DNA of 64,000 nucleotides from Streptomyces caeruleatus (lineage in GTDB: Bacteria; Actinomycetota; Actinomycetes; Streptomycetales; Streptomycetaceae), in the NCBI RefSeq assembly GCF_001514235.1, contig NZ_KQ948924.1, positions 299,195 through 363,194 of the forward strand. The letters run 5' to 3'. Below, one piece after another: positions 44,369 through 52,486 of this stretch (position 1 is its first letter; each line of letters begins with the position of its first letter). The position numbers and the translations under genes are program-made. A model generated the notes under the pieces. The model was not told where the DNA came from. It did no database searches and was given only the letters and a program-made list of their open reading frames with translations.

Positions 44369-45145
44369 GTGACCGATGACTACGGCTCCCCCCATGACAA
44401 CGGCTCCCTCGATGGCGACGGCTACTTCGGCGAGAACATCGCGGCCGACTACGACGACGACACGGCGGACATGTCCCACCCCGACGCGGTGGACCCGGCG
44501 GTCGACCTGCTGGCCGGCCTCGCCGGCGACGGCGCGGCGCTCGAGTTCGGCATCGGCACCGGCCGGATCGCGCTGCCGCTGGCCGGCCGGGGCGTGCCGG
44601 TGCACGGCATCGACCTGTCCCGCGCGATGGTGAAACGGCTGCGGGCCAAGCGCGGCGGCGATGCCGTCGGGGTGACGATCGGGGACTTCGCGACGACGGC
44701 GGTGGCGGGCGAGTTCGCGCTGGCCTACCTGGTCTTCAACACCATCAACAACCTGACGACCCAGGACGCCCAGGTCGACTGCTTCCGCAACGCCGCCGCC
44801 CATCTGCGGCCCGGCGGCTGCTTCGTGGTCGAGGTGGGGGTGCCCGAGCTGCGTCGGCTGCCGCCCGGGCAGGGCGCCGTACCGTTCCACATCAGCGACA
44901 CACGCTGGGCGTTCGACACCTACGACCCCGCCACCCAGGCGATGAGCTCCAACTACGTCACCATCGTCGACGGGCGCGCCGAGCACTCGTCGATCCCGTT
45001 CCGGTACGTGTGGCCGGCCGAGCTGGACCTGATGGCGCGGCTGGCCGGCCTCAGGCTGCGCGACCGGTGGGAGAACTGGACGCGCGAGCCGTTCACCGGC
45101 GAGAGCCGCGCGCACGTGTCGGTGTGGGAGAAGCCGGCCGGCTGA
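44369..45145 (+). CDS. Class I SAM-dependent methyltransferase
   Basis: A 258-residue methyltransferase. Motif I is ALEFGIGTGRIALPLAGRG near residue 55, the acidic ribose-binding residue is in VHGIDLS, and motif IV is FALAYLVFNTINNL. The fold is that of small-molecule methyltransferases, and the acceptor is unknown. The first 25 residues are acidic. GTG 44369 was chosen over an upstream in-frame ATG that would add 12 unconserved residues, but neither has a good SD. It converges on the GST gene with 13 bases between. Confidence 0.82.
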   Translation: MTDDYGSPHDNGSLDGDGYFGENIAADYDDDTADMSHPDAVDPAVDLLAGLAGDGAALEFGIGTGRIALPLAGRGVPVHGIDLSRAMVKRLRAKRGGDAVGVTIGDFATTAVAGEFALAYLVFNTINNLTTQDAQVDCFRNAAAHLRPGGCFVVEVGVPELRRLPPGQGAVPFHISDTRWAFDTYDPATQAMSSNYVTIVDGRAEHSSIPFRYVWPAELDLMARLAGLRLRDRWENWTREPFTGESRAHVSVWEKPAG

Positions 45146-45158
45146 GGTGTTCCGGGGA

Positions 45159-45992
45159 TCACCTCGTCCAGTCGACGATCGGCACCGCGGCGCCGGCCGC
45201 CTCCTGGCCGCGGCAGTGGGCGTGGTGCCTGCGGGTGATGGCGTCCAGGTCGAGGTGGGAGCCGAAGGCGGGGTGGGCGGCGAGCCTGCGGGCGTAGGCC
45301 CACAGGTGCGGGTGGCCGGTGACGCGGTGCACGGCGGCGGCACAGAGGTGGTGGCGGTGCACCGTGTCCAGCTGGACCAGGGTGACCCACAACTCGACGT
45401 CGGCCAGCGTCGGTCGGGCACCGAGTACGTACTCCTGGGCGGCGAGTCGCCGGTCCAGTTCGCCCAGTGCGCGCAGGAGCGTGGCCAGCGCGGTGTCGCG
45501 TGCCGTCGCGTCGCCGTGCGGCTCCCCGGCGCGCTGAGCCGCCCCGGAGATGTCCTGCTCGCAGAGCCGGGTGATGCCGTCCAGGGCGTCCTCGGCGCCC
45601 CGGGGGAAGAGGTCCGGGCCACGGCCGCCGAACCTGCGGGCCAGGTCCCGCAGGATGTCCGGGGCGTGCGTGCTGACGATCGTTCCGGTCCAGTCGTCGC
45701 TGAGCACGGGTGCGACGGCCGGCCCGGGGTGCTGGTGCGAACTGGCCTCGTACAGCGGGCGCAGCTGCGCGTACCCGCCGTTCTCGGCGTCGGGAACCGC
45801 GGGCAGCAGCGTCACCGGGACGGTGTCGTCGAGGCCGAGGAGGCTGTGCGTGACGGCGATCCGCAGACAGTGCGGGCACGAGAGCGACAGGTGGAGGCGG
45901 TAGCGGCGGGGCACGGCGTAGTAGCCGCTGCGCGCGTCACAGCCGATCCTGCTGCGGAAGGACGGCACGGCGGTCGGGGCTGGGGCGGACAT
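45159..45992 (-). CDS. Glutathione S-transferase-like protein (Xi/GHR family)
   Basis: A 277-residue thioredoxin-fold plus all-helical GST-type protein related to glutathionyl-hydroquinone reductases (YqjG/ECM4). The redox site is SCPHC rather than the usual CPWA, so it is closer to a dithiol CxxC arrangement. Actinobacteria use mycothiol, which may be the real partner. The C-terminal domain has EYVLGARPTLADVELWVTLV, a GST hallmark. ATG 45992 has GGGAG five bases upstream. A leader peptide of the sulfur-gene type precedes it, so it probably belongs to the thiol/sulfur regulon. Confidence 0.78.
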   Translation of the reverse strand: MSAPAPTAVPSFRSRIGCDARSGYYAVPRRYRLHLSLSCPHCLRIAVTHSLLGLDDTVPVTLLPAVPDAENGGYAQLRPLYEASSHQHPGPAVAPVLSDDWTGTIVSTHAPDILRDLARRFGGRGPDLFPRGAEDALDGITRLCEQDISGAAQRAGEPHGDATARDTALATLLRALGELDRRLAAQEYVLGARPTLADVELWVTLVQLDTVHRHHLCAAAVHRVTGHPHLWAYARRLAAHPAFGSHLDLDAITRRHHAHCRGQEAAGAAVPIVDWTR

Positions 45993-46095
45993 GCGTCTCC
46001 CTGGGTGCTCGGTCATGGGCATACGACGGCTCGGGCGCGCGGCGGCTTCGGCGCGGCCGGGATGCGGCAGGTGAGCGTGAGGGTGAGGGGGAGGT

Positions 46096-46218
46096 TCAGA
46101 CGCGGACGGGCGTGCCGCCCTCACCGTGCGGGGAACTCGCGGCGCTGCACACGCGCACGAGGTCGATGTGGCGGCGGGACGTCAGCAGGGGCAGCGGCCG
46201 GACGGCGACGCGGACCAC
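46096..46218 (-). CDS. Leader peptide of the R-x-H-I-D-L type upstream of the GST gene
   Basis: A predicted peptide of about 40 residues containing TSRRHIDLVRVCSA, followed by a Ser/Pro/Gly-rich tail. The core matches three other short leaders in this window and the general streptomycete putative leader peptide class. The start is uncertain: GTG at 46218 is proposed, but the SD is weak. It ends 103 bases before the GST ATG. A single Cys follows the conserved core. Confidence 0.55.
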   Translation of the reverse strand: MVRVAVRPLPLLTSRRHIDLVRVCSAASSPHGEGGTPVRV

Positions 46219-46253
46219 GTCACTGCCGAGGTCCAGCGCGGTGCGGCCAATGG

Positions 46254-46280
46254 TTCCCTACCAATTCACTAGGATTCCCT
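46254..46280 (-). promoter_or_regulatory. Candidate Rrf2-type operator, site 1
   Basis: TTCCCTACCAATTCACTAGG contains CCTA and TAGG arms nine bases apart. It aligns over most of its length with the site at 48170. It is located just upstream of the leader peptide and GST gene and next to the Rrf2 gene. Confidence 0.5.
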
Positions 46281-46342
46281 GAGTGGAGTGTCGGGCCACA
46301 TCCGAGCCGCGTCAAGAGGGCCGCCGAGCAGCGAGACGCCGG

Positions 46343-46801
46343 TCAGGGATTCGTCCACGCCTCGGGGTCGTCCGCGAGGCTCAGCACGTCCTCGGGCAGT
46401 TTGGCGGCGGCCACGTGTGCCAGGGTGACCTCGCCGAGGATCTTGCGGACGTTGGCGCGTACGGCGATCCACAGCGGCAGCAGGGACTCCGCGGGACCGA
46501 TGTAGGAGAGGTCCGGCGGGCGTACGCCGCGCACCGAGACGAGGGGGCCGTCCGCCACCCGGATCACGTCCGCGATGGGGATCGAGTCGGCCGGGCGGGC
46601 CAGCCGGTAGCCGCCCTTGCCGCCGCGCTGGCTGACCACGAGGCCACCGCGGCGCAGGTCGCCGAGGATGCCTTCGAGGAACTTGTGCGGGATGCCCTGC
46701 GCCTCGGCAATCGCTTCGGCCTTGAGTGAGGTGTCCTCCCCTGCCGCGGCCAGCTCCAACGCCGCCCGCACCGCATAGTCCGCCCTCGCCGAGATCCGCA
46801 T
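46343..46801 (-). CDS. Rrf2 family transcriptional regulator, CymR-like
   Basis: A 152-residue winged-helix regulator. Typical Rrf2 features are MRISARADYAVRAALELA at the start, IPHKFLEGILGDLRRGGLVV (recognition helix) and GKGGYRLARP (wing). No three-Cys iron-sulfur cluster motif of IscR or NsrR is present, which points to the CymR class that senses cysteine status through a partner protein. ATG 46801 is preceded by GATAAT six bases upstream and no SD, consistent with leaderless transcription. It lies inside the sulfur island and is the best local candidate for binding the CCTA/TAGG motifs. Confidence 0.85.
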   Translation of the reverse strand: MRISARADYAVRAALELAAAGEDTSLKAEAIAEAQGIPHKFLEGILGDLRRGGLVVSQRGGKGGYRLARPADSIPIADVIRVADGPLVSVRGVRPPDLSYIGPAESLLPLWIAVRANVRKILGEVTLAHVAAAKLPEDVLSLADDPEAWTNP

Positions 46802-46852
46802 GCTGAGATTATCCATCACCGCGGCGCGCGTCCCCACCGGCCGGTCCCCCGG

Positions 46853-48130
46853 TCAGGCGGGGAGGCTGAACGGAGGGTGCGCGCCGTTGAGGAAGTAGTC
46901 CCCGACCTCGCGCAGCCGGTGGGCGACCGGTTCGCGCAGGGTGTGGGCGCGGGTGTCGCGCCAGAAGCGGTCCAGGCCGTGTTGGGCGAGGGCGGCGGGT
47001 GCGCCGACGGCGTCCAGGGCGCGGGTGGTGATGTCCTGCGCGGCCCTGGCGGCGGCGGCCTCGGCCGCGCTGGCGAGGACGGCGATCTGCGCGCACTCCT
47101 CGTCGTCGAGGTCCTCGCCCCGTGCCAGGCCCCGGGTCAGGGCCGCCACCGCCTGGTCGGCGAGGGCGGACGCGGCATGTGCGGTGACGGCGAGTTCGCC
47201 GTACGCGGTCAGCACGTACGGGTCCTGTGGTGCGTGCCCCTGCCACGGCTGCGGGGGGAACGACTCCCACGACGACTTCACCGTCCGTCCGTGCTCGCGG
47301 ACTTCGCCGAGCAGGCCCTCGGCGACGCCGAGACAGAACTGGGCGGAGACCAGTCGCGCGGTCGGCGCGGCGAGGCCGGCGAAGGGTGACAGGGCGCCGT
47401 CGTCGGCGGAGAGGGAGCCGAGCACGTCGTCGTGCGTGACCGGTACGGCGTCGAAGCCCACGCCGCCGGCGGCCGCCAGTCGCCGGCCGAAGGTGTCGCC
47501 GCCGCCGCCGTTGACCAGGCCCGGGTGGGCGGGGTCGACGAGGACGGCGACGGGCTCGCCGGTGCCGGGCACGGCGGCGCGGACCAGGAGGCGGTCGGCG
47601 ACGCCCACTCCGGTGCCGTAGCGCTGATGGCCGTCCAGCAGATAGCCGCCCGCCGTGGGGGTCAGCATGAGCGGCGGTTCCTGGGAGGCGATGCCGCCGC
47701 CCCAGTACCACTGCCCCGCCGCGAAGGCCCGTTCGACGCGTGCGGCGCGGTCGGGTCCGGCGAAGAACCGGGCGCAGTAGGACAGGAAGTAGTGGCCGCC
47801 CAGCAGATGGCCTACGGCTCCGTCGGCGGCCGCGACGGTCCGTACGACGGCGTAGGCCGTGCGCCAGTCCGCGCCCCCGCCGCCGCGTTCGGCCGGTACG
47901 AGCAGGGTCAGCAGTCCCGATTCACGCAGCCGGGCGACCTCGTCGTGCGGGGGTTTGCCGGCCTGCTCGCGCTCGACGGCGTCCGTGGCGAGGTCGTCGG
48001 CCAGTTCGCGCGCGATGTGCCGCCAGTCGTGCGGTCCGGTCTCCCATGGAGTCGCGTCCGCCGACGGCACGGCCGCGCCCCGCGCGGGGTCGCCGAACGG
48101 AGCGGCCGGGGCCGAGGGAGCGATCGTCAT
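46853..48130 (-). CDS. Acyl-CoA dehydrogenase-like sulfur-acquisition flavoprotein (SfnB/DszC family)
   Basis: A 425-residue flavoprotein of the acyl-CoA dehydrogenase fold, most like SfnB and dibenzothiophene monooxygenase DszC, which use reduced flavin to oxidise organosulfur compounds. Conserved elements include ESGLLTLLVPAERGGGGADW, VAAADGAVGHLLGGHYFLSY and the C-terminal HGLDRFWRDTRAHTLREPVA. It has a longer N-terminal extension (Ala/Pro-rich) than its two paralogues nearby. ATG 48130 has GAGGA eight bases upstream. It seems to have its own promoter beside the operator at 48170 and lies 51 bases upstream of the Rrf2 start. Confidence 0.85.
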   Translation of the reverse strand: MTIAPSAPAAPFGDPARGAAVPSADATPWETGPHDWRHIARELADDLATDAVEREQAGKPPHDEVARLRESGLLTLLVPAERGGGGADWRTAYAVVRTVAAADGAVGHLLGGHYFLSYCARFFAGPDRAARVERAFAAGQWYWGGGIASQEPPLMLTPTAGGYLLDGHQRYGTGVGVADRLLVRAAVPGTGEPVAVLVDPAHPGLVNGGGGDTFGRRLAAAGGVGFDAVPVTHDDVLGSLSADDGALSPFAGLAAPTARLVSAQFCLGVAEGLLGEVREHGRTVKSSWESFPPQPWQGHAPQDPYVLTAYGELAVTAHAASALADQAVAALTRGLARGEDLDDEECAQIAVLASAAEAAAARAAQDITTRALDAVGAPAALAQHGLDRFWRDTRAHTLREPVAHRLREVGDYFLNGAHPPFSLPA

Positions 48131-48169
48131 GGCGTCATCCTCACTCGCTCCACCGACGGGGGTCAACAC

Positions 48170-48201
48170 TTCCCTAGTAAATCGATAGGAAATCTAGGGA
48201 A
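48170..48201 (-). promoter_or_regulatory. Candidate Rrf2-type operator, site 2
   Basis: TTCCCTAG and CTAGGGAA are perfect 8-bp arms of a 32-bp element that also contains CCTA-N9-TAGG. A TTGACC -35-like box (48161-48166) abuts it on the minus strand, 31 bases from the flavoprotein start. The second half (TAGGAAATCTAGGGAAT) matches the site at 62040. Confidence 0.6.
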
Positions 48202-48279
48202 TGAGCGGCGGCGTGGCCGATTCCCGCCCCCGACCGGCCGATTCACAAGGGCGGGCCATGGTCTCCCGTCGTGCGGACG

Positions 48280-49440
48280 TCACCGGCTCCCGGCGCCCGC
48301 GAACGGAATCTGGGCCGCGGGCGCCGCGGCCGACGCGTCCGGGAAGGGATGCGTCCACAGCCCTCGGGCCTCCAGCCGCGGCAGCACGCCCTCGCCGAAC
48401 CAGTACGCCTCCTCCAGGTGCGGATAGCCGGACAGCACGAACTCGTCGATGCCCAGCCGGTGGTACTCGGCGATCCGGTCCGCCACCTCGTCGTGGCTGC
48501 CCACCAGCGCCGTGCCCGCGCCGCCCCGCACCAGCCCGATGCCGGCCCAGAGGTTCGGGTAGATCTCCAGTTCGTCGCTGCTGCCGCCGTGCAGGGCGAG
48601 CATCCGCTGCTGCCCCTCGGACTCACTGCGGGCGAGCCCGGACTGCACGGCCCGTACGGTCTCCGTGTCGAAGCCGGCGAGCAGCCGCCGGGCCTCCGCC
48701 CAAGCCTGCTCGCCGGTGTCCCGGGTGATGACGTGCAGGCGGATGCCGAAGCGGACGGTGCGGCCCTCCTTCTCGGCCAGCGCCCGGATCCAGGCGATCT
48801 TCTCCGCTACGGCGGCCGGCGGCTCGCCCCAGGTGAGGTAGACGTCGACATGCCGGGCGGCGATCTCCCCGGCGATCGGCGACGATCCGCCGAAGTAGAC
48901 CTCGGGGACCGGGTCGGGCACCCGGGCCAGCTTCGCGTCCTCGACCTGGAGGTGCTCGCCGACCAGATCGACGGTCCTGCCCTCCCACAACCCCCGGACG
49001 ATCTGGAGGAATTCACCGGTACGGCGGTATCGGTCGTCCTTGTCGAGGAAGTCGCCGTAGGCGCGCTGCTCGTGGCTCTCGCCGCCCGTCACCACGTTCA
49101 GCAGCAGCCGCCCGCCGGTCTGCCGCTGGAAGGTGGACGCCATCTGCGCGGCGAGGGTCGGGGAGACGAAGCCGGGCCGGAAGGCGACCAGGAACTTCAG
49201 GCGTTCGGTGTTCTGGCTGACCATCGCGGTGGTCAGCCAGGCGTCCTCGCACCAGGCGCCGGTCGGGGTGAGGGCGCCGACGAAGCCCAGGTCCTCGGCG
49301 GCGCGGGCGATCTGGCTGAGGTAGGCGACCGTCGGCGGCCGGTCGCGGCCCGACGCCGTCGCCGGGGTGCCGTGGCCACCGCCGACGACGTGGCGGCTGT
49401 CGCCGTTGGTGGGCAGGAACCAGTGGAAGGTGAGGGCCAT
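48280..49440 (-). CDS. ssuD: FMNH2-dependent alkanesulfonate monooxygenase
   Basis: A 386-residue LLM-class flavin monooxygenase that releases sulfite from alkanesulfonates using reduced FMN from SsuE. It begins MALTFHWFLPTNGDSRHVVG, and the motifs LKFLVAFRPGFVSPTLAAQM, LLLNVVTGGESHEQRAYGD and VPEVYFGGSSPIAGEIAARH are those of SsuD. Length agrees with the E. coli enzyme (381). ATG 49440 follows GGAGA. It is the last gene of a sfnG-sfnB-ssuE-sfnB-ssuD operon, 27 bases after the preceding stop. The end is not followed by an obvious strong terminator. Confidence 0.93.
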   Translation of the reverse strand: MALTFHWFLPTNGDSRHVVGGGHGTPATASGRDRPPTVAYLSQIARAAEDLGFVGALTPTGAWCEDAWLTTAMVSQNTERLKFLVAFRPGFVSPTLAAQMASTFQRQTGGRLLLNVVTGGESHEQRAYGDFLDKDDRYRRTGEFLQIVRGLWEGRTVDLVGEHLQVEDAKLARVPDPVPEVYFGGSSPIAGEIAARHVDVYLTWGEPPAAVAEKIAWIRALAEKEGRTVRFGIRLHVITRDTGEQAWAEARRLLAGFDTETVRAVQSGLARSESEGQQRMLALHGGSSDELEIYPNLWAGIGLVRGGAGTALVGSHDEVADRIAEYHRLGIDEFVLSGYPHLEEAYWFGEGVLPRLEARGLWTHPFPDASAAAPAAQIPFAGAGSR

Positions 49441-49466
49441 GGGGGGTCTCCGTTCGAGGTCGTGCG

Positions 49467-50663
49467 TCACAGCAGCCCGTGCCGGGGCGGCCGGGTGCCG
49501 TTGAGCACGTGCCGGCCGATGTGCTGGACCTTCCAGCGCGCCGGGTCGTGCAGGGTGTGGGTGCGGGCGTCGCGCCAGTGGCGGTGCAGGCCCAGGGAGT
49601 CGAGCGCGGAGCGGGTGCCGGCCACCTCGAAGAGGGCGCTGCCGACCTCCAGGGCCGCCTGAGCCGCCGTCACCTTGGCGGCGGCCACCGCGATCGAGGC
49701 TTCGGCGGCGGAGTCGTCTGTCAGCTCGGCGCGGGCGGCGTCCACGGACCGCGCTGCCGTGTCGAGCAGGGCGTCGGCGGCCCGGACGCGGATCGCCAGT
49801 TCCCCGAACCGCTGGATCAGCAGCGGGTCCTCGGCCGCGGTGGCGTGTCCTTCGCCGACGCTCTCGAACCAGGGGCGGCTCTTGGTGCGGACGAACTCCA
49901 CGGCCTCGGCCAGCGCTCCCGAGGCGATCCCGGCGTCGATGGCCGCGTGCAGCAACTGGGCGACCGCGCCGTGGAGTTGGGGCCCCGCGAAGGTGAGGTG
50001 GTGCGGCACCACCTGGCAGGCGGGCAGCGGCACCGACTCCAGGCGGACGGTTCCGCTGGCGGTGGTGCGCTGGCCCATGCCGTCCCAGTCGTCCACGACC
50101 GTGAGGCCGGGCGCGTCCCTCGGGACGTACGCCACGTGCAGGTTGTCGTCGTCGGCGCGGGCGAGGACGGGGATCCAGTCGGCGAACAGGGCTCCGGTGG
50201 AGTAGTGCTTGACGCCGTCGAGGACGTACGACCCGTCCGGGTGCCGCCTGAGCCGGGTACGGATGTCCTGCACATGGCTGGTTCCGGCCTCCGACTGGGC
50301 GTTGCCGAACCGCTTCCCCGCCAGGACCTCGCCGAAGAAGAACTCCTGCTGTTCCCGCGTCCCCTGTCGGCGCAGCACGCCCACGTACACGAAGTGGCTC
50401 TGCGGGATCTGGGCGAGGCTGGCGTCGGCCGACGCCAGCAGCCGGAAGATCTCGGCGAGTGTCTCCGTACGGACGTCCGCGCCGCCGAACTCCGCGGGCA
50501 CCGTCACCCCGAGCAGCCCGGAGGCGGACAGCCGCTCCACCTCCGCGTGCGGGAGCCGGCGCCGCGCGTCCCGTTCGGCGGCGTCCTTGCGGAAGTCCGC
50601 GGCCAGTTCGGCGGCGACACCGAGGGCCTCGGCGTCGCCGGCGATCACGGTCACGGTGCTCAT
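49467..50663 (-). CDS. SfnB-family sulfur-acquisition oxidoreductase (paralogue 2)
   Basis: A 398-residue acyl-CoA dehydrogenase-fold flavoprotein. Signatures are SGLLGVTVPAEFGGADV, SLAQIPQSHFVYVG, DGVKHYSTGALFADWIPV and GLHRHWRDARTHTLHDP. The KHYSTG region that follows the flavin loop is shared with SfnB and DszC. In sulfone metabolism SfnB works with SfnG in making sulfinate. Its ATG at 50663 overlaps the ssuE stop by four bases (ATGA), so translation is coupled to the flavin reductase that would feed it reduced FMN. Confidence 0.88.
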   Translation of the reverse strand: MSTVTVIAGDAEALGVAAELAADFRKDAAERDARRRLPHAEVERLSASGLLGVTVPAEFGGADVRTETLAEIFRLLASADASLAQIPQSHFVYVGVLRRQGTREQQEFFFGEVLAGKRFGNAQSEAGTSHVQDIRTRLRRHPDGSYVLDGVKHYSTGALFADWIPVLARADDDNLHVAYVPRDAPGLTVVDDWDGMGQRTTASGTVRLESVPLPACQVVPHHLTFAGPQLHGAVAQLLHAAIDAGIASGALAEAVEFVRTKSRPWFESVGEGHATAAEDPLLIQRFGELAIRVRAADALLDTAARSVDAARAELTDDSAAEASIAVAAAKVTAAQAALEVGSALFEVAGTRSALDSLGLHRHWRDARTHTLHDPARWKVQHIGRHVLNGTRPPRHGLL

Positions 50664-51217
50664 CCGGTGGCCGCCAGCAGGGCCGGGCGGCCCCCGAGGG
50701 CGAGCGAGAACTGGTCGGTGACCTGGGCCAGCGCCTCCGCGGTGCCGGGCGCGACGGTCAGGGTGCCGTCGTCGCCGACGGTGATGTCCTTGTCGAGGGT
50801 GAACCAGCCCGGGGTGATGTGGGCGGGGCCCATGGAGTTCAGTACGGGGCGCAGGGCGTAGTCGATGGCCAGGACGTGGGCGGTGGTGCCGCCGGTGGCC
50901 AGCGGGAGGACGGTCTTGCCCGCGAGCGCGTACTGCGGGAGCAGGTCGAGCAGCGACTTCAGCAGACCGGAGTAGGCGGCCTTGTAGACGGGGGTGCCGA
51001 TGACGATGCCGTCCGCGCGCTCGACCAGGGCGGTGGCCTCGACGATCGCCGGGTGCCGGAAGTCGGCGTGGAGCAGGGCCTCGGGCGGGAGGGTGCGGAC
51101 GTCGAGCGGGATCACGTCGTGGCCCTGGGCGGCGAGCCGGTCGTCGAGGTGGCGCAGCAGCCGGGCGGTGCGGGAGGTGGCGGAGGGGCTGCCGGAGACG
51201 GAGAGGATGGTGGCCAT
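50660..51217 (-). CDS. ssuE: NADPH-dependent FMN reductase
   Basis: A 185-residue flavodoxin-fold reductase supplying FMNH2 to the monooxygenases of the operon. SVSGSPSATSRTARLLRHLDD is the phosphate-binding loop, and IVIGTPVYKAAYSGLLKSLLDLLP is the SsuE/MsuE flavin signature. It lies between two SfnB-like genes and overlaps the downstream one by ATGA. Position suggests it serves SfnG, both SfnB-like proteins and SsuD. Confidence 0.93.
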   Translation of the reverse strand: MATILSVSGSPSATSRTARLLRHLDDRLAAQGHDVIPLDVRTLPPEALLHADFRHPAIVEATALVERADGIVIGTPVYKAAYSGLLKSLLDLLPQYALAGKTVLPLATGGTTAHVLAIDYALRPVLNSMGPAHITPGWFTLDKDITVGDDGTLTVAPGTAEALAQVTDQFSLALGGRPALLAATG

Positions 51218-51232
51218 GACAGGACCGACCTT

Positions 51233-52450
51233 TCAGGAGTACCAGGTGGGCTGCGGCAGTTCGCCGGTGAGGACGTGGCGGCCGATCTCCCGGCGCTTGT
51301 AGGCGACGGGGTCGTGGAGCGTGTGCGTGCGGACGTTGCGCCAGAAGCGGTCGAGGCCCTCGGCGGAGGCGGTGGCGCGGGCGCCGGTCACCTCGAAGAT
51401 CCGGTTGGTGATCTCCAGGGCCACGTCGGTGGCGCGGGCCTTCACGGCGGCGACCCGTACCTCGAACTCGCCGCGGGCCTGTTCGGTGACCGCGTCCGGG
51501 TCGTCGTGCAGCTTCTGGCCCTCGGCGGCCACGGCGTCGGCCAGGGCTTCGGCGGCCCACAGCTTGGCGGTGAGGTCGCCGTAGGTGTCGATGACGTACG
51601 GCTCGTCGACGGCGTGCTCGTGGCCGCCGTGCAGCCAGGCGCGGGACTTGGTCCGGGTGTAGGTGGCGGCGGTCTCCAGGGCGCCGGCGGCGATGCCGAG
51701 GTAGAAGTTGACGAAGACGAGCTGGATGGTCGGCACGTTGAGGGTGTTGTAGACGCGCGGCTGGAACCGCTTGTCGACGTAGCCCGCCGCGGCGGACCAG
51801 GGGACGCGTACGGCGTCGAGGGTGACGCCTCCGCTCTCGGTGAGGCGCTGGCCGATGTTGTCCCAGTCGTCGTGGAAGGTCAGGCCCTCGCTGTCGGACG
51901 GGACGATGGCGAAGACGTGGTCGTCGGTGCCCTCCAGGACGCCTTCGAGCACGGTGACGTCGGAGACCTTGCTGCCGGTGGAGAAGGTCTTGCGGCCGGT
52001 GAAGGTGAGGGTGTCGCCCTCGTCCTTCACCACCACGTCCTGGTCGCGCGGATTGACCGCGCCGCCGAAGAACCACTGGTTGCGGGCGGCCTCGGCCTCC
52101 ACGTGCTCCCACTGTTCGCGGGTGGCGACCAGGCGGGCGGCCCAGTTCCACAGGTAGTGGTAGCCGAGCAGCTGGCCGATGGAGCCGTCGGCCTTGGCGA
52201 CCTCGCGGACGACGCGGTAGGCGATGGGCCAGTCCTGGCCGGCGCCGCCGTGCTCGACGGGGCCGAGGAGGGTGACCAGGCCGGAGTCCTTCAGCAGCTG
52301 GACCTCGGCGTACGGGGTGGCGGCGGCCTTGTCGCGGGCGGCCGCGTCGGTGGCGAGGACGGCGGCGACCTCGGCGGCGCGGACGAGCCAGCCCTCGGCG
52401 TCCTTGGGGGCGGGGGCGGTCTTGAAGTCGGCCGGTGCGGCGGTGCTCAT
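51233..52450 (-). CDS. SfnB/DszC-like sulfur flavoprotein (paralogue 3)
   Basis: A 405-residue acyl-CoA dehydrogenase-fold protein with KDSGLVTLLGPVEHGGAGQDW, KADGSIGQLLGYHYLWNW, GRKTFSTGSKVSDV and EGLDRFWRNVRTHTLHDPVA. It resembles the 46853-48130 paralogue more than the 49467-50663 one. AGGGG lies upstream of ATG 52450. It follows sfnG by 36 bases and precedes ssuE by 15 bases, so all are in one operon. The specific organosulfur substrate cannot be read from sequence. Confidence 0.87.
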   Translation of the reverse strand: MSTAAPADFKTAPAPKDAEGWLVRAAEVAAVLATDAAARDKAAATPYAEVQLLKDSGLVTLLGPVEHGGAGQDWPIAYRVVREVAKADGSIGQLLGYHYLWNWAARLVATREQWEHVEAEAARNQWFFGGAVNPRDQDVVVKDEGDTLTFTGRKTFSTGSKVSDVTVLEGVLEGTDDHVFAIVPSDSEGLTFHDDWDNIGQRLTESGGVTLDAVRVPWSAAAGYVDKRFQPRVYNTLNVPTIQLVFVNFYLGIAAGALETAATYTRTKSRAWLHGGHEHAVDEPYVIDTYGDLTAKLWAAEALADAVAAEGQKLHDDPDAVTEQARGEFEVRVAAVKARATDVALEITNRIFEVTGARATASAEGLDRFWRNVRTHTLHDPVAYKRREIGRHVLTGELPQPTWYS

Positions 52451-52486
52451 GGGGATCCCCTTTTCGGCTGTGGGTTCGGGTGGCGG

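Noticed and set aside
48170..48201. The palindrome at 48170 as a terminator after ssuD-side transcription
   Set aside because: It lies upstream of the flavoprotein start next to a -35 box and downstream of no stop codon on its strand within 70 bases except ssuD at 48280; AT-rich arms fit an operator better.
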